DNA of 64,000 nt from Agelas oroides (GCA_949130485.1 OX422185.1:19037353-19101352); one strand, 5' to 3'; shown: positions 22,261 to 34,452, counted from the first letter of the stretch. Notes: a model not told the origin generated them from the sequence alone. Numbers and translations: made by a program.

Positions 22261-22574
22261 GCCTCTTCTTCTCGTCAGCCGACTCCACGGAAGCCCGTAC
22301 TTTCTGTTTATAGCTTCAAATCAGCCGCTGGATGAGTACAATCGAGTGAGTTTCTTTGCATGCCATATGCTGCTATGATAAATCTACGGACAGTTTAATA
22401 GTATCAATGTAGGCGTCACGAGCGTACGAAAGTATATCAATAGTATGCGGAGGCGGTGGAATTCCAAATAGTATTTGCGGAAGTCAGAAACAAGATAAAT
22501 CGGAAATGAACCTGGGGCTGAATGGATGCATGCAGCCGAATCGCCAGGGTATTTACTTTGGTATTTACTTTGTT

Positions 22575-22921
22575 CACCGCGCTTCATGCCCGATGACGTC
22601 ATGCTGACGTCTGTCGTCTGCCCTGTACATGTAGCGCTATATAGCTGTAGCATAGGAAGTAATAATATTGGTAGGTGCATTAGCGCGGTACAATTAGGCG
22701 GAGGTGCAGTGCAGGGATTCGTCAGCAGTGCTTCGTAGCCGAATGGTTAGGGCTTAGTGTTACAGTTAGGGTTGGGGTTAGGGCTAGGGCCAGGGAATGG
22801 AATCCTTTCCTTCTTTTTTTCTTCTTTGTAAATGTGGTGGACATCATTTGTTCTCTTGGCGCATGGCCTGCATTGTCGATGTCACACGTCAGTATGACGT
22901 CATCGGGCATGAAGCGCGGTG
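22575..22921. mobile_element. Non-autonomous TIR element (CACCGCGCTTCATGCCC ends)
   Basis: Inverted termini of about 37 bp start CACCGCGCTTCATGCCCGAT and continue GACGTCAT. The interior includes AGCCGAATGGTTAGGG, which resembles a tRNA A-box, and degenerate TTAGGG. It lacks a B-box or cloverleaf. Non-coding. Confidence 0.7.
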
Positions 22922-22944
22922 GATCCCAATCGCGATATCGCCAG

Positions 22945-23070
22945 CGTGCGTAAAATTAAAACAGGGACGTAATGACGTAATCCAAGAGGCACGGGAAATG
23001 CAGGAGCAGGTCAGCTGTGTCTGGAACGGAAGGCTGGCGTTGGAAATGTACGCAGAAATCCTGACAAGAG
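22945..23070 (+). CDS. Candidate exon, unrecognised
   Basis: Bounded by an acceptor (ATCGCCAG) and a strong donor (GAG|GTAAGCTC). It reads VKLKQGRNDVIQEAREMQEQ, then VSCVWNGRLALEMYAEILTR. It abuts the TIR element ending at 22,921. The composition is convincing, but no partner exon or family is recognised. Confidence 0.35.
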
Positions 23071-23411
23071 GTAAGCTCAGCTGCTAGTACTAAGATAATA
23101 GAATGTAGGAATGAGTACTGAAAGCAAGTTGAAAGTCAAACAGGGTCCAGGAAACCGTGGTGATTGTGGGGCATGTGGGCACGGGTAAGAACGTTTTATG
23201 CTCGCTTTCCATACTAGGGTAGTGGACACAAACGATCTAAGAACTACAGCGACTGTAGGTAACAGATGAATTTTGGAGGTTGTAGGTGCTGGCTACAGCA
23301 AATGTGACACTGAAAATGAAATATGGTCTAACCTTTTGATTATGTGGACTCTTCACTCCATCATTCATTACTAGACTTACTGCCATCCTGCGAAGACAGT
23401 TACACTTTCTT

Positions 23412-23645
23412 GGTTTAGCCTGCTGCTGTCAGTGTGCCTAGTCTTGCGCAAGCCAGCCCACTTCTGCTTGCGATACCAGTCCACATGCCACTAATGAGTT
23501 CGTCCATATAACCATAATACTGCACAGCTTGACAAAGGCCTCTGTTGCGAGCATTTCTGGTATAAACTATAGCTAGCTTACTTCGCACTTGGTGAATGGA
23601 TCGTGGTTCCGCAAAATTTTGCCCTGTGAAAAATACCCGCTATAC
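23412..23645 (-). mobile_element. Truncated copy of the 17.4-kb TACCGTATAGCGGG element
   Basis: Reverse-complement similarity to 17,435-17,700 across TAGCCTGCTGCTGTC, TAACCATAATACTGCACA and the GAAAAATACCCGCTATA terminus. An internal stretch present in the longer copy is missing here. Confidence 0.7.
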
Positions 23646-23787
23646 AATAATTTATTTAGGCCACTTAAGTTTGTGTCACATGTCTTCATTGTTTGTTTAA
23701 TTATTATTTACAGAAGCCAAGTCAAATCCACATCCAATACTTCAGACCTCTGTTCAATGTTTACTTGACACAATTGCCTTAAAAGGT

Positions 23788-23942
23788 CATACCCCTGACA
23801 TGTCTTCAATGTCTTTTTTGTTGTGTGTATGATCTTGGTCTTCATACCCCTGACATGTCTTCAATGTCTTTTTTGTTGTGTGTATGGTCTTGGTCTTCAT
23901 ACCCCTGACATGTCTTCAATGTCTTTTTTGTTGTGTGTATAG
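23788..23942 (+). repeat. 55-bp tandem repeat, 2.8 copies
   Basis: The unit includes CCCCTGACATGTCTTCAATG and TTTTTTGTTGTGTGTATG. Copies are almost identical, so the expansion is recent. Confidence 0.88.
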
Positions 23943-24202
23943 TAGCTAGGTACTAACTATCAGACTCATGCCGAGGGAAACTATTGAACACTGAGCAGGT
24001 GTCTGCAACTCAGGGTTGTCCATTAACAAGTTCCACTGTATAATAGCTATCATGGCATATGGTAGTACGCCATATGTAGGGATGACCCCGAAAAAAAATG
24101 GCGGCCACATTAAAAGTGCACAGATGACATGCTCGAAATGTCTGCGTTAGATCAGTCAACGGCCTCCATGAGCCATACAAGCAAATTCTTCTTAGGCTTA
24201 GG

Positions 24203-24602
24203 ATGTAGGGATGGCGCCGACGCGCAATATATGCAATACTTAAGCAAAAGCCGTATAACTTCACCACAAACACGCTGAAAGCTTATTTAAGTGCGCAGGC
24301 CTCCTCTTTAAGTGCCTTTGTGATCAGCAGTGGGCAGACAATACAAATATTTACTGAGACATGCAGTTGTATACCAAAACAATCTAGGAGACACTTGGTT
24401 TCCCCATGGGAGTACCTGTTCTCTTCATTGCAATTGAATTAGTCAGCTTATCAGAGAGTCGGTAGACTCTCTATGTAGGGATGGTGCCGACGCGCAATAT
24501 ATGCAATACTTAAGCAAAAGCCGTATAACTTCACCACAAACACGCTGAAAGCTTATTTAAGCGCCCAGACATCCTCTTTGAGTGCCTTTGTGATCAGCAA
24601 GA
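24203..24602 (+). repeat. Duplicated TGTAGGGATGG repeat block
   Basis: 24,203-24,330 recurs at 24,473-24,600 (GCCGACGCGCAATATATGC through GAAAGCTTATTTAAG). Between them, 24,335-24,449 recurs at 26,877-26,991 nearly base for base. The hairpin AGAGAGTCGGTAGACTCTCT with following ATGTAGGGATG (24,450-24,485) recurs at 61,131-61,162. So three different dispersed sequences are interleaved here. Confidence 0.8.
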
Positions 24603-24977
24603 CTCATATAAGTGGCCAAAAGCCACGCGGAAGACAGCTAAACGCAAAAGTGTGCGGTCATGAAAGTGCCATTTTTCGTATTCTTCTTTCTTTCTTTCTT
24701 TCTTGTTAAGACCACTATGTTCAACAACGATATCTCGCAAACGGTTTAAGTACTCACCGTCATTTTAGCACGAAACTGATGCTTATCCCAGCGCAGAGCT
24801 CTACGACCACTCAGCGTCTTCATAGCTGCAAATTCACCCTGGTCAACAAAAGCCATTCACAACACTCTGAGGCTGCTGTCCGTTGCTTAGGACGCCATTT
24901 TCTAAGTTCATTCACAGGTTTGTGGACTTACCGTACACAAATCATGTCTATATAAGTATACATATACTGTAGAAGTA

Positions 24978-25416
24978 CAGTGGAATCCCTCTATAGCGGA
25001 CACCATTGGGAACCAACATTTTGTCCCTTATAGTGAGGTGTCCCTAACTCAGTATATTTCCGGTAGACGTGGTATGCGTAATCGGGCTGTTGAGCACAAC
25101 GTGGCTACGTTTTCAGAGCTTTCCCTTGCTGTATACTGGCAGAGGAGGCTAAGCAGAGGCTAGTATTATGAGTAACAGCACTAATCTAATGTCAAGTTGT
25201 TGACTTAGCAGCGATGGCAGGCAATCTTCTGAAAAGATCGACGAGTGTCTGCTAATCTGGGTCGTTAAGTATTGCAATTTGGGGCCGCGAAAACTGTCCG
25301 TTATACGGAGTAGCGGGGTGTCCGCTATTCAGGGTTTTTTAATGTATTGACGTCTGTGGAGAAACGGTTGGGACTTTCATGGGTGTCAGCTGTTGAGGGG
25401 TGTCAGGGCTCCACTA
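24978..25416. mobile_element. Pogo/Tc1-like MITE with TA duplication
   Basis: It starts CAGTGGAATCCCTCTATAGC and ends GGTGTCAGGGCTCCACTA, flanked on both sides by TA (24,976-24,977 and 25,417-25,418). The wording GGAATCCCTCTATAGCGGACA is typical of pogo/Tigger-type termini in animals. 439 bp, no ORF. Confidence 0.7.
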
Positions 25417-25635
25417 TACACCATGAATTTCTGTTTGGTCAATGGTCCTATAGAAATTTCAAGTAGTACTATTATTCAAACTTGACCACATACCTGTGAA
25501 TATGCTGTTGCTATGGTGATACACCAGTTTATACCATAGCTTGTGATTGGTAAACATACTGTATTGTTCATCTGCATGCCGAGATCTCAAGAATTTTATG
25601 TAAATAAAGAAATACTTAGCCATTACGGTCACATA

Positions 25636-26450
25636 ATTGGGGCGAGCCTGAGCGAGCCCCACACTAGCGTGACTGCATTGCGCACGCGTGTGTGTATCTA
25701 TGCTTGTACGGACCGACCACTTTCCGTAAATTTTAAATGAGCGCATTCAAATACTTCACGAAGATTGAGCATGTGAAGGCCAGTGGAGGGCTACTGTCGG
25801 AGTGCAGCGTCAGGGACCCGGAGCGAAGACGACTGAAGTTGAAGCACGCGTGGCACTGGTTTGTGCTTCTACCGTCAACGGCTGGCCTCTCACAGCTGGT
25901 ACAAATTTAATATGGACGGTGGTTGACTGTGTCGCTTCAGGTGAGTGGGCCATGGATAAACGGCACTCAGAAATGCCAGAAATTTAGCTCATGATTTCGG
26001 TATAAAGCTTAGTCCATGCATGTGTAGCCACGTTAGCTGCCCTGCCAGGTCGGTTTCAGGTCAGGGCCATGCATATTAAAACGGCACTCATGAACGCCAT
26101 GAAATCCAGCTCATGATTTCAGTGTAAAGCTTAGTCCACGCATGTGTAGCCCAGGCTGGAGAAATTGCTGCAACTTGTTGGCATATGTGATACCTAGCTA
26201 TAGGGCTTATCACATACTTATCAGGTCTGGCTTATTACGCTCATGTAGCAGTAAACAGTGACAAATCTTGCTGTGTGGCATGACAAGTTAACATTTGACA
26301 TTTAAAGCAAAGCAAAAACACTTTTAAAGCCCCCTGTGAATGGTAGATGGATGTGCATGCAGGAGGATAGTTGATGTGTTATATCACTCATCAGTGACAT
26401 AATATCCTGTATCAGCTTGTTCAGGCTCGCCCCCACAATGTTCTAGTATA
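25636..26450. mobile_element. GAGCCTGAGC-ended element, third copy
   Basis: The left end ATTGGGGCGAGCCTGAGC, with the CACACTAGCGTGACTGCATT subterminus, matches the 6.16-kb copy. The right end is TTCAGGCTCGCCCCCACAAT. Internally two paralogous phrases CTCATGATTTCRGTRTAAAG recur about 120 bp apart. Confidence 0.75.
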
Positions 26451-26876
26451 GATCATACTGCAAGTCACCCTGTGTCACATTCATGAACCTCATTTGTTCG
26501 TTAACATTTTGGGGACTTGGAGCAATGGCTAATCAAGTTATGCTTGACCCAGGATAAACATGAATGGCCTACCTTGAAATCATTTCTCCAATAGAGACCA
26601 GACAGGGGACAATTTGCTCTTTGATTTACAATACACTGCAACATAGTACAAGCTTAAAAGAGGTGCATTGGAATTTGCCAACTTTTGCTGTAATTAGCTA
26701 CTGTAACAATGCAGCTTGACTCAGTCAAAAGGTTTGAATATAAGTCTTGCACAGCCAGATTACAGACTCAAAACTCAGTTACAGAAAGAACTGAAAGAAA
26801 TATTTTGAGCTTGGGTGGGGCTCAATTATTTTTTGTAGCATGCAGTGATCAAGAATGTGAATTAGCCAGACAATAC

Positions 26877-26991
26877 AAATATTTACTGAGACATGCAGTT
26901 GTATACCAAAACAATCTAGGAGACACTTGGTTTCCCCATGGGAGTACCTGTTCTCTTCATTGTAATTGAATTAGTCAGCTTGTATATATCT
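26877..26991 (+). repeat. 115-bp dispersed repeat (partner 24,335-24,449)
   Basis: About 115 bp starting CAGACAATACAAATATTTAC match 24,335-24,449 with perhaps one difference. Upstream, 26,709-26,968 is an open frame of 86 codons, but only the repeat part recurs. No gene claimed. Confidence 0.75.
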
Positions 26992-27609
26992 ATATACCAG
27001 TTTGTGACTCTTTTGGAGCAATGCACAGGTATCCAGCTCATCAATAAAGATAATTGCAGCAACATTTTTTTCGCTCTTCAAAGTTGACTTCCAATATTAA
27101 TTATGCAAGTAACGACCTTCTCTATGGTCTAAGTACCTGGATGAAAGAGGACCTTAGTTTCCACAAATGACAATGTACACAAATGTGCATGCTGAATATT
27201 TACAGAACCAACTGAAGAACTTCATAACTTACAACCAATTTCTGCATTGGAAATTTAAACACTCATCCCATCACAAAAGTCACAAACCTGCACAGAATGG
27301 CTGCAATTGCTCTTGTGTGAAAGCAAAAAGTGACTAAAGACCAGCAAATTAGGGTTTGAAGATCTGGCAAATACTGGCCTTTCACTTTTCTCTATTTTAC
27401 CTTATACCATCAAGCTTGTGTTCATTTACAGTTGAGGCACAGTGTTTATTAAGCAGTTGCCATTTGGTGTGTGGGTGTGTGCTAGATTTACTGCATTTTA
27501 CGGTGGTTTCTTGTGGTTGTCCTTTGCACACCTCACTAAACCTGTTCTCTAAACAATTAGCATGCAGTCGAACTTGTTTAGCTGAAGCAAAATTCACAAG
27601 TGTTTTGGT
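26992..27609. other. No gene seen
   Basis: No supported gene. A 124-codon open frame at 27,356-27,730 has no recognisable motif and overlaps the dispersed repeat. Confidence 0.35.
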
Positions 27610-28620
27610 TCATGAACATACATACCACCTGGTCACAGACAACTATTTACAATGGTTTGCATTTACTATGAATTTTGTTCCGGCTAAACAAAATTTTCAG
27701 TCAACAACTATTAACATCGGCTACACATGACCAGTTTGTACATAACATTGCTGTATGTGTAGCATAGCAACAACTAATTGTTAACCTACTAGTCACATTC
27801 CCTCAAGTAGAACTTCCGGTAATGTTGGTATAGCTTAGAGTCCCCATGAAACCACTTGGAATTTCCTGGTATGAATATGATAAAAATAGCTCACTCACAA
27901 CTTTGACTGGCACTGCACTTGAATTAGTTCCATGTTGATAAACAGTATACATGTATATCTCCACAGTGCAAGTAATCATTATACTGTTTAGTTAATAAGA
28001 AATGACATTTTTTGCTCACGCGTTGTTTGCACTGTGGAGATATACATACAGGAAAACTCCATGTGAGTGAGCCCCACGCGTGAGCAAAAACTGTCATTTC
28101 TTATTAACTAAACAGTATAATGATTTACTTAAACCTAGTGTGGGGCTCACTCAGGCTTGTCCCAATGACTGCATGTTTATGTATGCTGTTGTGCTCCGTT
28201 ATAATTACAGAGACTGGACAAGTAACCTATTACTCCAACAAGAACATGAGCATTTATACCAAATCTCTAGAAATAAACAAGAGACAAGGGCCTACATTCC
28301 TGCATCCCTGTTGACCCACGACTTTGATCCTGGGTATTACAGTATTTCAACTGTCTTGCTGACATTTCATTCAGTGATGTAACAACCATTGATAAAATGA
28401 ACACTCAGTATTGGACTTGTAAGACTATTTGGATTGTCTATGTTGATGCTACTCTGCTTTCTCCTCTCTCTATCCTCAAGAGGTGGATTCCGTGGGACTA
28501 TGGGGAGTAACCTGGATATGGATTTCTCCTCAAGGAATTTTATCCCATACAATCACCCCCCACTGATGGAACAAGGTGACTCCGCCAGACATTATTCCCT
28601 CCTATTTCACCTATGATCAA
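27610..28620 (+). repeat. Dispersed repeat, copy 2 (partner 3,556-5,110)
   Basis: Colinear with the 3.56-5.1 kb copy but without the MITE. Near 27,960-28,095 it also holds an inverted pair built on CTCCACAGTGCAAGTAATCA and GAGCAAAAA(C/A)TGTCATTTCTT, which forms a small hairpin. It ends just before the 33-bp satellite. Confidence 0.7.
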
Positions 28621-28687
28621 TTCACAGAAGGCTCATCGAAAAGTGGGTAGGTGATTTCATAGTCATACCCACATAATAATAACACGC

Positions 28688-29248
28688 ACCTCCTTCAAAA
28701 AAGCTACAAATGTAGTGAATACCTCCTTCAAAAAAGCTACAAATGTAGTGAATACCTCCTTCAAAAAAGCTACAAATGTAGTGAATACCTCCTTCAAAAA
28801 AGCTACAAATGTAGTGAATACCTCCTTCAAAAAAGCTACAAATGTAGTGAATACCTCCTTCAAAAAAGCTACAAATGTAGTGAATACCTCCTTCAAAAAA
28901 GCTACAAATGTAGTGAATACCTCCTTCAAAAAAGCTACAAATGTAGTGAATACCTCCTTCAAAAAAGCTACAAATGTAGTGAATACCTCCTTCAAAAAAG
29001 CTACAAATGTAGTGAATACCTCCTTCAAAAAAGCTACAAATGTAGTGAATACCTCCTTCAAAAAAGCTACAAATGTAGTGAATACCTCCTTCAAAAAAGC
29101 TACAAATGTAGTGAATACCTCCTTCAAAAAAGCTACAAATGTAGTGAATACCTCCTTCAAAAAAGCTACAAATGTAGTGAATACCTCCTTCAAAAAAGCT
29201 ACAAATGTAGTGAATACCTCCTTCAAAAAAGCTACAAATGTAGTGAAT
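28688..29248 (+). repeat. 33-bp satellite, 17 identical or nearly identical copies
   Basis: Exactly 17 units of 33 bp starting ACCTCCTTCAAAAAAGCTAC and ending AAATGTAGTGAAT. Because 33 is a multiple of 3 and several frames lack stops, both strands show long repetitive ORFs; these have no independent support. A lone partial unit in inverted orientation lies at about 32,833-32,853, on the far side of the 29.3-32.8 kb element. Confidence 0.95.
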
Positions 29249-29265
29249 ACTATTTCTGCATTGCA

Positions 29266-32200
29266 CACTGTTAAAAATGAGGTGTTACATTAACACTTAA
29301 AAGAGGTGTTACTTGAGTGTCCACTCAGTGACTCTACCTTTGGGTGCTCGGATAGCACCTCTAAAATGGTGCTAATGCTACACTCGAGTGGTGTAGAACT
29401 ACACCAGCTTCCTGGGCTTGTTTAGCACCAGAGGATTTAGAATAGCACCGTATTGTGGAGTTCTTCAAAGGCCAAATATTGGTGACACCAGCTGAGAGTG
29501 CTCAATTGGCACCTCTAAATGGCGTAATTGTGTAGGGGTACACCAGTTTTTGGGTAAATTTAGCACTGGAGGATTCAAAGTTCAAACATGTTGAACGTAT
29601 ACTTCAAAAACGAACAAGTACAATTAAATGGATGAATAGCAGTCCATAAACAAGTTGCACAAATGCAATAACCTAACATGTGATAAAATAAGTAGTTTCA
29701 GTTTGTCCATGCACACAACACACTTTAACATTATGGAATTCAAAGTTTGACTTGCTTTCTCTGAGAGCAGAATCCGGATCATCCTTGTCCTACATCGAGA
29801 GAAACATTGTGTAGACACATGCATTTATAATATTTACATGTATTTGTATTTGTCTTTTAAACATGCAGGTCCATGAAGGACCTAGTACATGCATGTCATT
29901 TCACAATAAAAGTGAGAACGCAACTGCCTTCTGTGCATCACTGCTAGCTATGCCCATGGATTTCCCTTAATTGACCAGACCATTCACTCATGTTTTCACT
30001 GGGCCTAGTAATACATTTGCCAAAATGCCCTCTTCCCTTTTTCTATACCGTAGTCTCGCAAAAAAGGGCCAACTTACGAAAGAGCATCGACCCCTTACTT
30101 TTCGCCCAATTTCCTGTACAGGGTCAAAGTTTACTCGAATGAGCGCCCACCCTGGAGCAAGCTTCGCGTGGAGTTTGAGAAGCACAGTATGCGTATCTGA
30201 GGTAAGAAACTTTGTGTAATACTTCACTGAAGTTGCTACAAGGCGTGCATCTTTGCGTAGACGGACGTAGCTAATGCAGTGTGCACTGCGAGCTACATCA
30301 TGCTCACAGTGATGTGGTGCCGTTCAGAGTGTTGTGTGCCGTTAGGACTCGACTTCGAAGCCGCTGGTGGTTCTGTTGTACGTTACTGTTTGTCCAATTA
30401 TTTGCTTCGAGGGCATCGAGTCGCTGTAAACAAGACATGGGCGCTCTTTCGTGGTTAAATGCGGAAACACCCGAAAGAGCGCCCACCCCCCTCTTTGGCA
30501 GACTTGTAAGGTGCTCCGCCCATGGGCCCTTTTTCGCGAGACTACGGTACTACATTTTAGTCTAAAGTGAGGAGGAGGCATTTACTCAAATGTAAACCTC
30601 ACCTCCAACAACTGAAGCCGACTCCAGTTTTGTACCTCGTCAACATAAGGAGCAGAGCTACTGCACTCTCATGCTCTACATGGAGAAGATTGACACAACA
30701 TGCTGTTAGAATCTTGTAAATTGGAAAAACTTTGGTGTTAACATATTTTGTAGACCTAGACAGCAACAAGAATTAAACTGCTGAAAATTATTCAATAGCT
30801 AAGTATTAAAACAATGCTACATGAAAATATAGCTCAAGCTAGTGACATGCCTGTGGGATAAATCTGCTAGCGACAAACTTGAGCGCTAGGCATAGAAGTC
30901 TTGGGTAAGATCAACTGACTCAGATTCCAATGCAGTGCGTTGGTTTCACAATTTCACCTTTGAAGAGTCTGCCCAAGGAGTCGTTTTTTATTCATCTGCC
31001 TTCACAAGTGATTGTAGCCAAGGTACATAATGGTAGGCACAAATACAGCTATGTCTTTGGCCAGTGGTAGCTCATCAGCAGCTGAATCTCTCAAGTCCAC
31101 CCTTGCCTTGCTAAAAAATTTCGACGTTAACAATTTTTGTGTAAAAATGATGGCCTATGAAAATACTTTGACATGAAAAATTTATCTTAATTGAATCACG
31201 CATGTGGCTTCCTGTTGAATGTTGTCTTACCATGATATCCGCCACCTGTAGTAGAGAAGTCGTCATTGGGCTTAGTCCACACAGCTTTGCCACTCCAAAC
31301 GTTTCCCCTCATTTTCTCTCAGTTGATACTCCCTGTTAGCACATCCTCAGCTTTGAGCTTCTTGAGCAGCTACAAATATAGATATGTATAATGGCATTCC
31401 GTACAGTGAAATCAACTGCATGTTGGTATAAAAAATAAGCCTATAGATACAGTTATACAGGTTGTGTACTGCATGCATGCTCTGGCAATCTCCTAGTCTT
31501 GTTCACACTACAGTTTATTGATTGCAACTCACTATGATAGCTGATTCCACTGTCTTGTTGCTGTCTCTCGTGGTAGAAGGACTCCAACAATACAGAATTG
31601 TTTGTTCTGTTGGAATCTGGGGGAGTGAAGTCCTTTCCCGCACATAAACAGGCTTGCTCAGCCCTCACAGGACCTCCACAGTGGTGAAAACGGCTTTCTC
31701 GATCTTCCCTGGCACTTAAACAGGCCTGCACATGCTTCACAGCACATCATCGGAGGTTAAAACTGCTTTTTCAGGATTTCCCGCACATAAACAGGCTTGC
31801 ACCAACCTCACACGGGTTCCACAGCGGTGAATACTGCTTTGTCGATCTTCTCAGGTACTTAAACAGGCCTGCATGCCGCACAGCACCTCCTCCCAACCCA
31901 GTGCGTGCTGACTATGGCATTCATCTTCCAGCTGTCCTTGATGCGACAGTCACCGATTCGACGATCAGTGATACGCCGACTCGGATGCGCGGGATGCGCA
32001 CACATTTTAAACGTCGAAAGCGACTACTTTAAAACAGTAGGAGGTTGCTAGAATCACAAAAGTTAGAAGTTACAACCCAGGGAAAGGTTCAAATCGCGCA
32101 CAAGAGAAATCGGCAGCTGCTGCGCTGCCCGCGCGCCGAAAATCACGCGATTGTACAAAGTGCAAAGTACGAAGTTCAGTATGCGCATGCGTAGCACGAA

Positions 32201-32812
32201 ATACTTACCCAGTGAGACACAGCAGGCTAGAAACTGCATCTCTGCACGGATTCCCACCGCAGCAAGCGTCTGGAGTTTTACTACTATACATGTATGTTTA
32301 ACTCCAAATTTTAGCAAGTCCATGATGTATAGCGCCTTCAAATCGATGTCAGCAATTGTTTCAAGGTGGTTCAAATTAACCGAGGAAGCGTGTAATAAAG
32401 TAGGTATCTGTATGTTTTATGAAAAAAATACTCAGGAAATTCTTGTCTGATGTGCACTAGAGTATGAACCTTATAAACCCTACTCTTGGTGCTGTTTCTA
32501 CACTAGAGTTTTAAATTAAACCATGTTAGGGCTACAGTAAAACATGTAGTGCTACACTGCACCTACTGGGTTAACTTTAACACTACATAAATAGCACTCC
32601 TGGTGTTGGTATAACACCTCCCTTTCTTGCGTGTATCATGTGAACCTCACATTGGTGTCAATGCTACTCCATGGTGGTTTACACTAAGCCGTGCTGGTGC
32701 TGGACTAAACAACCAAGTGTTATACTACACCTCATGGGTTGATACTTGCACTGCAGATATATGCTTACTTTAACACTACCGGTGTTAATTTCACACCTCT
32801 ATTTTAACAGTG
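29266..32812. mobile_element. 3.5-kb CACTG-ended DNA element (CMC-like), no transposase
   Basis: The termini are CACTGTTAAAAATGAGGTGT and the matching inverted end (32,812), flanked by CA on both sides (29,264-29,265 and 32,813-32,814). The subterminal 300-400 bp at both ends are crowded with GGTGTTA/TAACACC and GTGCTA motifs in both directions, as in CACTA/EnSpm-type elements. The interior has no recognisable transposase. It holds a nested TIR element (30,051-30,544) and otherwise unremarkable sequence. Outside the CACTG ends the inverted homology continues through TAGTGAATACTATTT, so the true boundary could be wider. Confidence 0.6.
30051..30544. mobile_element. Nested TAGTCTCG-ended element
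   Basis: It starts TAGTCTCGCAAAAAAGGGCC and ends with its inverted form. The inverted repeat extends five bases outward (TACCG/CGGTA). The interior has CGAAAGAGC phrases in both orientations. The flanking 9-mers do not match, unlike other members with these ends. Confidence 0.7.
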
Positions 32813-33045
32813 CATTTGTAGTGCAAAATAGTATTCACTACATTTGTAGCTTTTGTTGCAAATGAATAACTATTGTTGCTACAGTCCACAAAAATGACAA
32901 GTTGAGAATGCATTGAAAAAAAAGTGCGTAAAATGTTCCACACTAGCAAGAAAAAAAATGTAACGAAGTGGTCCAGGATGTGTATGTGCATGGATCATTA
33001 TTATTTTCAATTTTCGTTGCAGTTTAACGACAGTGCTGGTTGTGT

Positions 33046-34452
33046 TTACGTGTGTGGGGAGACATCTTGATGAACAGGGCATGCACTTGCACTTGGAAAC
33101 TCGTACACCAGTGACCCATGTACAAACACAGATGGGGCACAACAGTTCTCCACAGGTTGCGGGTATGAAAGTGGGGCTGGTATCAGTGACTCAGGCTGGG
33201 TATCCTCCAGTTTCATTTCCAGCTCTCTCATGCGATCATTCAGCTGCTCAATGTGTTCTTCAAGTGCTGACATTCTTTGGGCAAGTGATGCACAATTGAG
33301 TGTCCACTGGTTGTTAATGTGGCACAGAGAAGAAGATACAATAATTGTCAGAGTGGAATATTTACTTGAAAATATTATTGTGATGACTAATGCATTGAGT
33401 TTTTTTTTTGCCACAGTTTCACGCTAGTGTATAAAGTTTTTGCTGTCGCCCATGCATAAATGAATTAGAACTCTACTATGTAACCTGCTATAGGAACATC
33501 ATTCGTGAGGCCTCTACCAGAGTATGCTGTTCCCGTATGGGATCCCATCTTGTGAAGGACATTGCAGCCCTGGAGTCTGTTCAAAGATTTGCTACAAAAG
33601 TGTGTACAGAGGCCTGGGAAGATGCATGTGGACTATGATGAACAGCCCTGTATATTCAACTTGCCAACTCTGAAAGCTAGGCGGTACTTCTTGAAACTTT
33701 GCTTCTTACATACACTCCTGAATGGTCTGGCCTTCATGCCTAACTCTCCTGTTGACTACAGACGTAACCTCCCATATTCTACAAGGTCTCACAGTTACAC
33801 CCTTCAAGTTCCATTTGCCCGTACCACAAGCTATTTCAACTCTTCTTTTGTGAAGCCCCCCGGCTATGGAATGAACTACCGATTGAGGTCGTCTCATGTA
33901 CATCTTTTACCTCTTTTAAGAGAGCATGTATGTTTCTTTACCCTGAATAATACATACACCTCCTTGTTATGTTTCTCTTCTTGTTTTTTTTTGGGTGGGG
34001 GGGGGTACATGATCTGTATTAGCACACCTGCTACCCATGTATCCTATGTCCTGTAAATGAATTATTATATATAAAAAACTAGACAGATAAAAGAGACTGA
34101 AAAGGAATGCACCACACTCAGAACAACCTACCTGAATCTGCACTGCACGTTTTTCATTCTCCAATCGTTCAAGTTGTTGATCTCTCTGGTGTATAGTACA
34201 CTGTAGCTGCTTCATCTCTGCCATTACTTGGTGGACCTCGGCTCGACTCCCGTACAGTCTTTTCTCCAACTCTGCCACGCGACTCTTCAATCGCTCGATA
34301 TGTGTTTGCGTTGAAGCAGCAATCTCCAGGATTCCCGAAGTAGTCGTCTGAGATACCTCGCTGCGCATTTGCTGTAGCTCCTGACCGCTGGGTAGCTGCG
34401 GGCTGGGAGAGTTCGGAGAGTGCCGAGCTGCACTATACTCGCGTGCCATCAT
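33046..34452 (-). CDS. Coiled-coil plus Cys/His mini-domain protein, paralogue 2
   Basis: Exon 1 is 34,132-34,452 (MMAREYSAARHSPNS..., ends ...AVQIQ at a GTAGGT donor). Exon 2 is 33,046-33,306 (acceptor AACCAG, then WTLNCASLAQRMSALEEH..., stop TAA). Both junctions are phase 0. The protein is about 90% identical by eye to the 7.6-8.8 kb gene in exon 1, with the same coiled coils and C-terminal PVENCCAPSVFVHG...CPVHQD. The frame is intact, so both copies could be functional. The 825-bp intron holds a LINE 3' fragment that paralogue 1 lacks. The duplicated block covers roughly 7.52-8.82 kb versus 32.94-34.5 kb. Confidence 0.7.
33505..34080 (+). pseudogene. 5'-truncated LINE 3' end (CR1/Jockey-like RT C-terminus)
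   Basis: The plus strand reads RPLPEYAVPVWDPHL, then DIAALESVQRFATKVC, a frame break, FNLPTLKARRYFLKLCFLH, then SRSHSYTLQVPFARTTSYFN and a WN-type end. This is the conserved tail after the reverse transcriptase domain and matches the same region of the LINE at 61.4-64 kb (RPILEYCCHVWDPFL...). The 3' end is a TTATTATATATAAAA-like tail. It sits inside the intron of coiled-coil paralogue 2 on the opposite strand. Confidence 0.75.

Noticed and set aside
22736-22800. tRNA or telomere signal (AGCCGAATGGTTAGGGC and TTAGGG-like runs)
   Set aside because: Only an A-box-like string, with no B-box. The TTAGGG units are few and degenerate and lie inside a TIR element.
28622-29293. Long repetitive ORFs of about 200 codons on both strands
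   Set aside because: They are produced by a stop-free 33-bp satellite in several frames at once. There is no unique sequence, start context or splice support.
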